Source: Luzula sylvatica
Lineage: Eukaryota; Streptophyta; Magnoliopsida; Poales; Juncaceae
Direction of reading: 5' to 3'
DNA: 64,000 bases
Assembly (NCBI GenBank): GCA_946800325.1
Contig: OX326959.1
Coordinates: 36,632,908-36,696,907, forward strand
The position numbers were made by a program, and so were the translations under genes. The notes under the pieces were generated by a model, which saw only the letters and a list, made by a program, of their open reading frames with translations, ran no database searches and was not told the DNA's origin. This document shows, piece after piece, positions 41,851 through 53,528 of the stretch. Positions within the stretch are counted from its first letter, which is position 1. Every line of letters starts with the position of its first letter.

Positions 41851-43475
41851 AGCATTGTTTTAAGACATATCATAATTTTAGTTTTGAAGGCGTTAGACTT
41901 CTGTTTTGGTATTTTTGAAGGTGTTAGCATTTGTGTGTTAGTCTCCAATTACGGAGTATTTTCAATACGACAAGAAAATTGAGTATATTGCTTTTGTTAC
42001 ACTTCAATTTTAATATTTTAAAACTCATATCATAATTTTTTTTTTTGAAGGTGTTAGATTTCTGTTTTTGCAGTTTTCCGAAATTTTTGAAAAAATTGAA
42101 ATTTGTTTGTGTTAGTCTTCAATTACAGAGTATTTTGAATGCGACATGAAAATTGTTTATTTTGCATGTCTTACACTTCAATTTTAACATTTTAAAACTC
42201 ATATCATAATTTTATTTTTTGAAGATGTTAGACTTATGTTGTTGCATTTTTACAAAAATTTTGAAAAAAATGAGATTTTTGTGTGTTAGTCTACCATTAC
42301 GGAGTATTTTGAGTATGGAATAAAAATTGAGTATTTTGCTTGTGTTAAACTTTAATTTTAACATATTTTTAAAAAATATCGCAATTCATTTTTTTGATGG
42401 TGTTTGCCTTGTGTTTTTTCATTTTTGAGATATTTTTGAAAAAATTTAAATGTGTGTGTGTTGGTCTTCAATTATGGGAGTACGGAATAAAAATTGAGTA
42501 TTTTGCTTGTGTTACACTTAAATTCTAAAATATTTCTAAAAAATATCTAAATTCAATTTTTGAAGGTGTTAGACATCAGCATTTGGATTTTTAAGAAATT
42601 TTGTAAAAATTGAAATTTGTATGTGTTAGTCTTCAATTACGGAGTATTTTGAGTAAGGAATAAAAATTGAGTATTTTTCTTATGTTACACTTGAATATTA
42701 ACATTTTTTTTAAAAATATCTGAGTTGAATTTTTTTTAAGATATTAGACTTCAGTTTTTGCATTTTTAAGAAATTTTTGAAAAAATTAAAATTTGTGTGT
42801 GTTTGTCTTCAATTAAGGATTATTTTGTGTATGACATGAAAATTTAGTAATTTGCTTGGGTTACACTTCAATTTTAGCATTGTTTTAAAACATATCATAA
42901 TTTTATTTTTGAAGGTGTTAGACTTCTGTTTTTGCATTTTTACAAAAAATTTGAAAAAATTCGATTACGGAGTATTTTGAGTACGGCATAAAAATTGAGT
43001 ATTTTTGGGTTATACTTCTATTTTATCATATTTTAAAAAATTATATTATTTAAATTTTTTGAAGGTGTTAGACTTCAGTTTTTGCATTTTTAAGAAATGT
43101 TTGAAAAAAATGAAATTTATGTGTGTTAAGTCTTCAATTACGGAGTATTTAGAGTAAGGAATAAAAATTGAGTATTGTGCTTGTGTTACACTTCAATTTT
43201 TACATTTTAAAAATCATACCATAATTTTCTTTTTTGAAGGTGTCAGACTTCTGTTATTGCATTTTTATGAAAATTTTGAAAAAATTGAAATTTGTGTGTG
43301 TTAGTCTTCCTTTACGGAGTATTTTGAGTATGGAATAAAATTGAGTATTTTGCTTGTGTTACACTTTAATTTTAACATATTTTTAAAAAATATCGTAATT
43401 CAGTTTTTTGGAGGGCCTTCAGTTTTGCATTTTTAAGATATTTTTGAAAAAATTGAAATGTGATTTTGAGTTCAG
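41850..43475 (+). repeat. Strongly diverged satellite island
   Basis: The A-B-C order is still readable, but sequence and length vary much more than in neighbouring blocks. Diagnostic changes are CATATCATAATTTTA in subunit B, ACTTCTGTTTTTGCATT in subunit C, and AATAAAAATTGAG in subunit A. A partial ~1.02-kb period is visible: TTGCTTGGGTTACACTTC occurs near 41826 and 42853. A rearranged monomer lies around 41880-41940. Homogenised satellite resumes at ~43476. Confidence 0.85.
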
Positions 43476-46329
43476 TTTTTTGCATTTTTAAGAAATTTTT
43501 GAAAAAATTTAAATTTGTGTGTCTTAGTCTTCAATTACGGAGTATTTTTAGTATGACATGAAAATTGAGTTTTTTTTGTTGTGTTACACTTCAATTTTAA
43601 CATTCTTTTAAAAAATATCTTCATTGAATTATTTGAAGGTATTAGACTTCATGCATTTTTAAGAAATATTGGAAAAAATTGAAATTTCTGTGTGTTAATC
43701 TTCAATTACGGAGTATTTTGAGTATGGCATGAAAATTGAGTATTTTGCTAATGTCACACTTCAATTTTTACCTTTTTTTAAAAAATATCTTCATTGAATT
43801 TTTGGAAGGTTTTAGACTTCATTTTTTGCATTCTTAAGAAATTTTTGAAAAAATTTAAATTTCTATGTGTTAGTCTTCAATTACGGAGTATTTTGAGTAT
43901 GGAATGAAAATTGAGTATTTTGCTAATGTCACACTTCAATTTTTACATTTTTTTTAAAAATACCTTCATTGAATTTTTTGAAGTTGTGAGAGTTCAGTTT
44001 TTTGCATTTTTAAGAAATTTTTGAAAAAATTGAAATTTTTGTGTGGTAGTCGTCAATTACGCAGTATTTTGAGTATGACATGAAAATTGAGTTTTTTTCT
44101 TGTGTTACACTTCAATTTTAACATTCTTCAAAAAAATATATTCATTCAATTTTTTGAAGGTGTTAGACTTCATTTTTTGCACTTTTAAAAAAATTTTGAT
44201 GAAATTGAAATTTGTGTGTGTTAGTCTTCAATTACGGAGTATTTTGAGTATGACATGACAATTGAGATTTTTTCTTCTGTTACAGTTCAATTTTACCATT
44301 CTTTTAAAAAATATCTTCATTGAATTTTTTGAATGTGTTAGGCTTCATTTTTTGCATCTTTAAGAAATTTTTGAAAAAATTGAAATTTGTGTGTGTTAGT
44401 CTTCAATTACGGAGTATTTTGAGATTGACATGAAAATTTAGTTTTTTTCTTGTGTTACACTTCAATTTTAACATTCTTTTATAAAATATCTTCATTGAAT
44501 ATTTGGAAGGTGTTAGACTTCATTTTTTTGCATTCTTAAGAAATTTTTGAAAAAAATTAAATTTGTGGGTGTTAGTCTTCAATTACGGAGTATTTTGAGT
44601 ATGACATGAAAATTGAGTTTTCTCTTGTGTTACATATCAATTTTTACATACTTTTATAAAATATCTTCATTGAATTATTTGAAGGTGTTAGACTTCATGC
44701 ATTTTTAGGAAATATTGGAAAAAATTGAAATTTGTGTGTGTTAGTCTTCAATTACGGAGTATTTTGAGTATGGCATGAAAATTGAGTATTTTGCTTATGT
44801 CACACTTCAATTTTTACATTTTTTTAAAAAATAACCTCATTGAATTTTTTGAAGGTGTTAGACTTCAGTTTTTTGTATTTTAAAGAAATTTTTGAAAATT
44901 TTTGAATTTGTGTGTGTTAGTCTTCAATTATGGAGTATTTTGAGTATGACATGAAAATTGAGTTTTTTTCTTGCGTTACACTTCAATTTTAACATTCTTT
45001 TAAAAAATATCTTCGTTCAATTTTTAGACCTCTTTTTTTGCACTTTTAAGAAATTTTTTATGAAATTGAAATTTGTGTGTGTTAGTCTTCAATTACGGAG
45101 TATTTTGAGTATGACATGAAAATTGAGTTTTTTTCTTGTGTTACAGTTCAATTTTACCATTCTTTTAAAAAATACCTTCATTGTTTGAAGGTGTTAGGCT
45201 TCATTTTTAGCATTTTTAATAATTTTTTGAAAAAATTGAAATTTGTGTGTGTTTGTCTTCAATTACAGAGTATTTTGAGTATGACTTGAAAATTGAGTCT
45301 TTTTTCTTGTGTTACACTTCAATTTTAACATTCTTTTAAAAAATATCTTCATTGAATTTTTTGAAGGTGTTAGACTTCATTTTTTGCATTCTTAAAAATT
45401 TTTGAAAAAATTTAAATTTGTGGGTGTTAGTCTTCAATTACGGAGTATTTTGAGTATGACATGAAAATTGAGTTTTCTCTTGTGTTACATATCAATTTTA
45501 ACATACTTTTATAAAATATTTTTATTGAATTATTTGAAGGTGTTAGACTTCATGCATTTTTAAGATATATTGGAAAAAATTGAAATTTGTGTGTGTTAGT
45601 CTTCAATTATGGAGTATTTTGAGTATGACATGAAAATTGAGTATTTTTCTTGCGTTACACTTCAATTTTAACATTCCATTAAAAAATATCTCCATTCAAT
45701 TTTTTGAAGGTGTTAGACTTGATTTTTTGCACTTTTAAGAAATTTTTGATGAAATTGAAATTTGTGTGTGTTAGTCTTCAATTACGGAGTATTATGAGTA
45801 TGACATGCAAATTGAGTATTTTTCTTGTGTTACAGTTCAATTTTACCATTCTTTTAAAAAATATCTTCATTGAATTGTTTTGAAGGTGTTAGACTTCATT
45901 TTTTGCTTTTTTAAGAAATTTTTGAAAAAATTGAAATTTGTGTGTGTTAGTCTTCAATTACGGAGTATTTTGAGTATGGCATGAAAATTGAGTATTTTGC
46001 TTATGTCACACTTCAATTTTTACATTTTTTTAAAAAATAACCTCATTGAATTTTTTGAAGGTGTTAGACTTCAGTTTTTTGTATTTTTAAGAAATTTTTG
46101 AAAAAATTTAAATTTGTGTGTGTTAGTCTTCAATTATGGAGTATTTTGAGTATGACATGAAAATTGAGTTTTTTTCTTGCGTTACACTTCAATTTTAACA
46201 TTCTTTTAAAAAATATCTTCATTGAATTTTTAGAAGGTGTTAGACTTCATTTTTTGCACTTTTAAGAAATTTTTTATGAAATTGAAATTTGTGTGTGTTT
46301 GTCTTCAATTACAGAGTATTTTGAGTATG

Positions 46330-48080
46330 ACATGAAAATTGAGTTTTTTTTCTTGTGTTACACTTCAATTTTAACATTCTTTTAAAAAATATCTTCATTG
46401 AATTGTTTGAAGGTGTTAGACTTCATTTTTTGCATTCTTTTGAAATTTTTCAAAAAATTTAAATTTGTGGGTGTTTGTCTTCAATTACGGAGTATTTTGA
46501 GTATGACAATAAAATTGAGTTTTCTCTTGTGTTACATATCAATTTTAACATACTTTTATAAAATATTTTCATTGAATTATTTGAAGGTGTTAGACTTCAT
46601 GCATTTTTAAGAAATATTGGAAAAAATTGAAATTTGTGTGTGTTAGTCTTCAATTATGGAGTATTTTGAGTATGACATGAAAATTGAGTATTTTTCTTGC
46701 GTTACACTTCAATTTTACCATTCTTTTAAAAGATATCTTCATTCAATTTTTTGAAGGTGTTAGACTTCATTTTTTGCACTTTTAAGAAATTTTTGATGAA
46801 ATTGAAATTTGTGTGTGTTAATCTTCAATTACGGAGTATTTTGAGTATGACATGCAAATTGAATTTTTTTCTTGTGTTACAGTTCAATTTTACCATTCTT
46901 TTTAAAAATATCTTCATTGAATTGTTTTGAAGGTAGACTTCATTTTTTGTATTTTTAAGAAATTTTTGAAAAAATTGAAATTTGTGTGTGTTAGTCTTCA
47001 ATTACGGAGTATTTTGAGTATGACATGAAAATTGAGTTTTTTTCTTGTGTTACACTTCAATTTTAACATTCTTCTATAAAATATCTTCATGGAATATTTG
47101 GAAGGTGTTAGAGTTCATTTTTTGCATTCTTACGAAATTTTTGAAAAAATTTAAATTTGTGGGTGTTAGTCTTCAATTATGGAGTATTTTGAGTATGACA
47201 TGAAAATTGAGTTTTCTCTTGTGTTACATATCAATTTTAACATACTTTTATAAACTATCTTCATTGAATTATTTGAGGGTGTTAGACTTCATGCATTTTT
47301 AAGAAATATTGGAAAAAATTTAAATTTGTGTGTGTTAGTCTTCAATTACGGAGTATTTTGAGTATGACATGAAAATTGAGTATTTTGCCTATGTCACACT
47401 TCAATTTTTACATTTTTTTAAAAAAATATCCGCATTGAATTTTTGGAAGGTGTTAGGCTTCTGTTTTTTGCATTTTTAAGAAATTTTTTGAAAAAATTGA
47501 AATTTGTGCGTGTAAGTCTTCAATTATGGAGTATTTTGAGTATGACATAAAAAATGAGTTTTTTTCTTGCGTTACACTTCAATTTTAACATTCTTTTAAA
47601 AAATATCTTCATTCAATTTTTTGAAGGTGTTAGACTTCATTTTTTGCACTTTTAAGAAATTTTTGATGAAATTGAAATTTGTGTGTGTTAGTCTTCAATT
47701 ACGGAGTATTTTCAGTATTACGTGAAAATTGAGTTTTTTTCTTGTGTTACAGTTCAATTTTACCATTCTTTTTAATAATATCTTCATTGAATTTTTTGAA
47801 GGTGTTAGACTTCATTTTTTGCATTTTTAAGAAATTTTTGAAACAATTGAAATTTGTGTGTGTTTGTCTTTAATTACGGAGTATTTTGAGTATGACATGA
47901 AAATTGAGTTTTTTTCTTGTGTTACACTTCAATTTTAACATTCTTTTAAAAAATATCTTCATTGAATTTTTGGAAGGTGTTAGACTTCATTTTTTTTGCA
48001 TTCTTAAGAAATTTTTGAAAACATTTCAATTTGTGGGTGTTAGTCTTCAATTACGGAGTATTTTGAGTATGACATGAAAA
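46330..48080 (+). repeat. ~1.75-kb satellite block, copy 1 (offset ~2575-2580)
   Basis: About ten monomers recur at 48905-50660. Shared rare variants include GACATAAAAAATGAG (47543 and 50123), GACATGCAAATTGAATTT (46849 and 49427) and TTGAATTGTTTTGAAGG. The offset drifts from ~2574 to 2580 because of small indels. Confidence 0.78.
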
Positions 48081-48904
48081 TTTAGTTTTTTTCTTGTGTT
48101 ACACTTCAATTTTAACATTCTTTTAAAAAATATCTTCATGGAATTTTTTGAATGTGTTAGACTTCATTTTTTGCATTTTTAAGAAATTTTTGAAAAAATG
48201 GAAATTTGTGTGTGTTAGTCTTCAATTACGGAGTATTTTGAGTATGACATGAAAATTGAGTTTTCTCTTGTGTTACATATCAATTTTTACATACTTTTAT
48301 AAAATATCTTCATTGAATTATTTGAAGGTGTTAGACTTCATGCATTTTTAAGAAATATTGGAAAAAATTGAAATTCGTGTGTGTTAGACTTCAATTACGG
48401 AGTATTTTGAGTATGGCATGAAAATTGAGTATTTTGCTTATGTCACACTTCAATTTTTACATTTTTTTAAAAAATAACCTCATTGAATTTTTTGAAGGTG
48501 TTAGACTTCAGTTTTTTGTATTTTTAAGAAATTTTTGAAAAAATTTAAATTTGTGTGTGTTAGTCTTCAATTATGGAGTATTTTGAGTATGACATGAAAA
48601 TTGAGTTTTTTTCTTGCGTTACACTTCAATTTTAACATTCTTTTAAAAAATATCTTCATTCAATTTTTTGAAGGTGTTAGACTTCATTTTTTGCACTTTT
48701 AAGAAATTTTTTATGAAATTGAAATTTGTGTGTGTTAGTCTTCAATTACGGAGTCTTTTGAGTATGACATGAAAATTGAGTTTTTTTCTTGTGTTACAGT
48801 TCAATTTTACCATTCTTTTAAAAAATATCTTCATTCAATTTTTTGAAGGTGTTAGACTTCATTTTTTGCATTTTGAAGAAAATTTTGAAAAAATTGAAAT
48901 TTGT

Positions 48905-50660
48905 GTTACATGAAAATTGAGTTTTTTTTCTTGTGTTACACTTCAATTTTAACATTCTTTTAAAAAATATCTTCATTGAATTTTTTGAAGGTGTTAGACT
49001 TCATTTTTTGCATTCTTAAGAAATTTTTGAAAAAATTTAAATTTGTGGGTGTTAGTCTTCAATTACGGAGTATTTTGAGTATGACATGAAAATTGAGTTT
49101 TCTCTTGTGTTACATATCAATTTTAACATACTTTTATAAAATATTTTCATTGAAATATTTGAAGGTGTTAGACTTCATGCATTTTTAAGAAATATTGGAA
49201 AAAATTGAAATTTGTTCGTGTTAATCTTCAATTATGGAGTATTTTGAGTATGGCATGAAAATTGAGTTTTTTTCTTGCGTTACACTTCAATTTTAACATT
49301 CTTTTAAAAAATATCTTCATTCAATTTTTTGAAGGTGTTAGACTTCATTTTTTGCACTTTTAAGAAATTTTTGATGAAATTGAAATTTGTGTGTGTTAGT
49401 CTTCAATTACGGAGTATTTTGAGTATGACATGCAAATTGAATTTTTTTCTTGTGTTACAGTTCAATTTTACCATTCTTTTAAAAATATCTTCATTGAATT
49501 GTTTTGAAGGTGTTAGACTTCATTTTTTGCATTTTTAAGAAATTTTTGAAAAAATTGAAATTTGTGTGTGTTAGTCTTCAATTACGGAGTATTTTGAGTA
49601 TGACATGAAAATTGAGTTTTTTTCTTGTGTTACACTTCAATTTTAACATTCTTTTATAAAATATCTTCATGGAATATTTGGAAGGTGTTAGACTTCATTT
49701 TTTGCATTCTTAAGAAATTTTTGAAAAAATTTAAATTTGTGGGTGTTAGTCTTCAATTATGGAGTATTTTGAGTATGACATGACAATTGAGTTTTCTCTT
49801 GTGTTACATATCAATTTTAACATACTTTTATAAAATATCTTCATTGAATTATTTGAAGGTGTTAGACTTCATGCGTTTTTAAGAAATATTGGAAAAAATT
49901 GAAATTTGTGTGTGTTAGTCTTCAATTACGGAGTATTTTGAGTATGGCATGAAAATTGAGTATTTTGCCTATGTCACACTTCAATTTTTACATTTTTTTA
50001 AAAAATATCCTCATTGAATTTTTGGAAGGTGTTAGGCTTCAGTTTTTTGCATTTTTAAGAAATATTTTGAAAAAATTGAAATTTGTGCGTGTAAGTCTTC
50101 AATTATGGAGTATTTTGAGTATGACATAAAAAATGAGTTTTTTTCTTGCGTTACACTTCAATTTTAACATTCTTTTAAAAAATATCTTCATTCAATTTTT
50201 TGAAGGTGTTAAGACTTCATTTTTTTCACTTTTAAGAAATTTTTGATGAAATTGAAATATGTGTGTGTTAGTCTTCAATTACGGAGTATTTTGAGTACGA
50301 CGTGAAAATTGAGTTTTTTTCTTGTGTTACAGTTCAATTTTACCATTCTTTTAAAAAATATCTTCATTGAATTTTTTGAAGGTGTTAGACTTCATTTTTT
50401 GCATTTTTAAGAAATTTTTGAAAAAATTGAAATTTGTGTGTGTTTGTCTTTAATTACGGAGTATTTTGAGTATGACATGAAAATTGAGTTTTTTTCTTGT
50501 GTTACACTTCAATTTTAACATTCTTTTAAAAAATATCTTCATTGAATTTTTGGAAGGTGTTATACTTCATTTTTTGCATTCTTAAGAAATTTTTGAAAAA
50601 ATTTAAATTTGTGGGTGTTAGTTTTTAATTACGGAGTATTTTGAGTATGACATGAAAATT
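48905..50660 (+). repeat. ~1.75-kb satellite block, copy 2
   Basis: Counterpart of 46330-48080. It begins just after a damaged monomer near 48905, where GTGTTA is joined to CATGAAAATTGAG with loss of the CpG-bearing core. Confidence 0.78.
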
Positions 50661-50719
50661 GAGTTTTCTCATGTGTTACATATCAATTTTAACATACTTT
50701 TATAAAATATCTTCATTGA

Positions 50720-51988
50720 TCTTACAAGTTCTTTTTTATACAAAAAAAGACCTCTGTTTTGCAAAAAAAACAAAAAAATTAAATTTTACAACAAAAAGAA
50801 AACCTTGATTTTGCTGACATTTATTACAAACTCATTTTTTCTTGAAACCTCTGACATTTATCTTAGACTAATTAAATCGTGTCTCGCTGAAATTCATAGT
50901 TCTCACAAATTTCAAAAAAGTTGAGAACTTTTGGGACAACAATTTCTTTCATTGAAATTCTGTAAGTTTCAGAAATTTCAACAATTTAAACATCTCTCTT
51001 TCACGGAGATTCTATAATTTCTATTGCAGTTTCAACAATTTGAAAAAGATTTGGTACTATATTGATTAAATATAACAGAGACATAACAAAAAAGTACAAT
51101 TAAGATTTGGTTGGAAAAACAGAGGGTAATTGAAGCTATATTGATGTATAGTCTTTTAAGAATTAATTTTATTAAACTAAAACATTAATGGAATCATCAA
51201 AATACCCCTAAATAGGTTTCTATAAAATATTAGATTTTGACAATTGTAGTAGTTTAAATTCTATTTTAAATAAATATATTGTATGGGACTGTTTGTTCAT
51301 GAATATTATTCTAATTCTAATTCTAATTCTAATAAACTCTAATTATTATGAAAGTGAAAAACACTATCATAGAAGCAAAATGAATTAATGCAACGAATTG
51401 TTCTTTGTCGATTAGTTTAGTTGGTAATTTAATTATATTTTACATCATTGTAGATAACCATGCAAGTCTAAATTTGCTACAAAGAAATGTTGCAAATTAA
51501 CATGGACCTACTTGGCTTCTGGACGAGCAAATTTATTTTTAATATTATAATGTCAATTCACATTTTAACTCATTCAATGAAATAAAGATATACACTGGCC
51601 TAATGACCTTTAAATAAATAAAATAATGATATAATTTTTATGTTTATGAACATGTAAAAAACAATTCATTAATATTTACAAAAAGAGTAAAAACAAATTA
51701 GCATATCAAAGTAATGAAAGTATTAATCATAAAAAAAAGTGTTGATCCAATTTGCATCATAAGTACTTGCTAAAAGAAAAGACAAAGGTTGAACAAAAAT
51801 GCCAACAAAAATCATATATCTCATCAAATGTCTAGTATAAAAAAGGGTTGACATATTAGTTGAGATAAATTTAAAAACAATGTAGTGGAACAAGAAAATA
51901 ACATTTGTGATATAAATTGATATTTTATACTTATCCACAAATCAAGCGAATAAAAATAAAAAATTTCATATTTCAATATATTTTTCAG
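50720..51988. other. AT-rich intergenic DNA beside the array
   Basis: Unique-looking AT-rich sequence beginning abruptly after the last satellite base. It holds a short TTCTAA hexamer tract near 51306-51336 and a 71-codon minus-strand open frame (51723-51938), which is low-complexity and has no recognisable motif. I see no gene. Confidence 0.6.
51306..51336. repeat. TTCTAA hexanucleotide microsatellite
   Basis: Four consecutive ATTCTA/TTCTAA units followed by an imperfect one. Confidence 0.8.
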
Positions 51989-52177
51989 GGGTCATTCCAT
52001 GTATATCCCTTTAAAAGGATAAATTTTATACTTTTCTTCTTAAATTTAACAAAAAAAGTTAACACGGGTCAAAATTTGATAGCCATTGATATTTAGAAGG
52101 ATAAATTTGATATTGTAAGTTTTAGAAGGTCAAATTTGATATTTTGTGTTTTTGGAGGAATATACATGAAAACACCC
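51989..52177. mobile_element. MITE-like element with imperfect terminal inverted repeats
   Basis: The left end (GGGTCATTCCATGTATATCC) and the inverted right end (GGGTGTTTTCATGTATATTC) match at about 17 of 22 positions including a conserved CATGTATAT core. The ~189-bp interior repeats GGATAAATTTGATATT-like phrases. Size, foldback ends and AT-rich interior fit a non-autonomous DNA transposon. No clear target-site duplication was found, so the superfamily is unknown. Confidence 0.5.
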
Positions 52178-53111
52178 ATATTTTTTAAATACTTCTCACA
52201 AATTTCATAAAAATATATTTTTCTTTTGTAAGTGCATTTCTCCAGTTTCTTATAAAATAATTTTTGAAATATTTTTGCAAAAAGTCTAAGAAAAAGATTA
52301 TTTAAATATAATTCTCAATTTCATAGAATTGTTTTAAAATACTTTTCTCAAATCTTTATATAGATAGATGTTTTGTAAATATTCTTCTCAAATGTTTTGT
52401 AATTTTTTTTTTTTGAAATACATTTATCAAATTTCAAAGAATTCTTTTACACCCCTTTTCAAACAAATAACAACATAATATGTTTTTTAAAAATTGTTAC
52501 TCACATTTTTAATCTAATATTTGTTTAAAGTAAAAAGTCATTAAAATACTTCCATATTGTGTTTGTAAATATGCTCTATTTTTGTGAAAATATGTCAAAA
52601 ATGCATTTATAAGAAAATTATGTTTGTTTCTAAAATATATAATTTTTGCAAGTTATTTAAAAAAAAATATGTATTGTACAATACATTTTCATTTTGTCCA
52701 CATCTTAATGTTACATAGCCATTTAACTAAATAAGTATTTTCTCTAATTTAATCACCACATCACCACTTAGCCAAAAGAGATATTACATTAAAGTATTAA
52801 TCCCAAATTGAGATTATATTTAAGTTTGACCCATGCAGAATAAAGCCCTAATTACAAATTTCGAGTAGGGATTAGGATTTATAATATATTCACGTAACTT
52901 GTGTTCTTAGAGATGTATATTATCTATAATTAATATATAAAATGACAGCCTATTTCATTAATTTTCAAAAAAAAAATATTAAATTTGATTTTGGAGCACA
53001 CAATTATATGTTTTCATCAAGTGTACAATGAAGGTTCATATTTTTGGAAGGAGGATCGACAATGTGTCGATGCCTCGAATATATTAGATAAATGAATGTG
53101 ATCTATTTTGA
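52178..53111. other. AT-rich intergenic DNA with degenerate ~40-bp repeats
   Basis: From about 52187 to 52440, degenerate phrases such as AAATACTTCTCACAAATTTC, AAAATACTTTTCTCAAATC and GTAAATATTCTTCTCAAATG recur. A small hairpin, ATCGAC-AATGT-GTCGAT, lies near 53055-53071. No coding region is visible. Confidence 0.5.
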
Positions 53112-53320
53112 CATTCATATTATATGATAGTTTTCTTAATCACTTGTACATTATTTCAAAAACAACAACAAAACATGAATGTACAAAATATTATTACCTA
53201 GTTATTTATTAAACAATTATTATTATTATTTAGTATTAATTGATTAATTTGGGTTTCAAAATTTGAACAAACTATTAATATTATTCTATTTTATTTTTAA
53301 AAATATCACTCGCGTGGGTC
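53112..53320 (+). repeat. 209-bp direct duplication, copy 1
   Basis: From CATTCATATTATATGATAG to CACTCGCGTGGGTC. Repeated immediately downstream with one T fewer and a handful of substitutions. Its last bases, CGCGTGGGTC, are the first unit of the GC-rich minisatellite that follows copy 2. Confidence 0.93.
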
Positions 53321-53528
53321 CATTCATATTATATGATAGTTTCTTAATCACTTGTACATTATTTCAAAAACAACAACAAAACATGAATGTACAAAATATT
53401 ATTACCTAGTTATTTATTAAACAATTATTATTATTATTTAGTATTAATTGATTAATTTTGGTTTCAAAATTTGAACAAACTATTAATATTATTTTATTTT
53501 ATTTTTAAAAATATCACTCGCGTGGGTC
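53321..53528 (+). repeat. 209-bp direct duplication, copy 2
   Basis: Adjacent near-identical copy of 53112-53320 (208 bp). It runs directly into the C-rich minisatellite. Confidence 0.93.

Larger units (their letters stand above)
1..50719 (+). repeat. ~175-bp AT-rich satellite array, single orientation
   Basis: Head-to-tail tandem array, truncated by the left window edge and ending abruptly near 50719. Measuring from the TTAGTCTTCAATTACGG landmark gives successive spacings of 169, 176, 175, 176, 169, 176, 175, 176 from position 116, so the typical unit is about 175 bp with a recurrent 169-bp class. The landmark stays on the plus strand throughout; I saw no inversion and no inserted element. 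The best-conserved part is the landmark plus AGTATTTTGAGTATGACATG; T-runs and the B/C subunits vary most. The monomer length fits a nucleosome-scale satellite such as those of plant centromeres or pericentromeres, but nothing in the sequence proves a centromeric role. I do not recognise the family by name. Confidence 0.97.
43476..50719 (+). repeat. Right-hand homogenised satellite with 4- to 6-mer higher-order repeats
   Basis: The variant TTTTCTCTTGTGTTACATATC recurs near 44621, 45473, 46521, 47212, 48259, 49095, 49790 and 50662. The spacings (~852, 1048, 691, 1047, 836, 695, 872) correspond to four, five or six monomers. Other shared variants are TTTTTGCACTTTTAAG with GATGAAATTG, and AAATAACCTCATTG. 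The array ends inside subunit B at ~50719. Confidence 0.85.

Noticed and set aside
1..50719. CRISPR-like array
   Set aside because: Repeat units are contiguous and ~175 bp long with no unique spacers, and the DNA is plant nuclear. This is satellite DNA.
1..50719. CENP-B-box-like or telomeric motif in the satellite
   Set aside because: I looked for a CENP-B-box-like motif and for TTTAGGG runs in the monomers and saw neither. A centromeric role cannot be claimed from sequence.
51723..51938. 71-codon minus-strand frame with hydrophobic stretches
   Set aside because: AT-rich composition alone gives Phe/Ile/Leu-rich translations. No recognisable domain, splice context or promoter.
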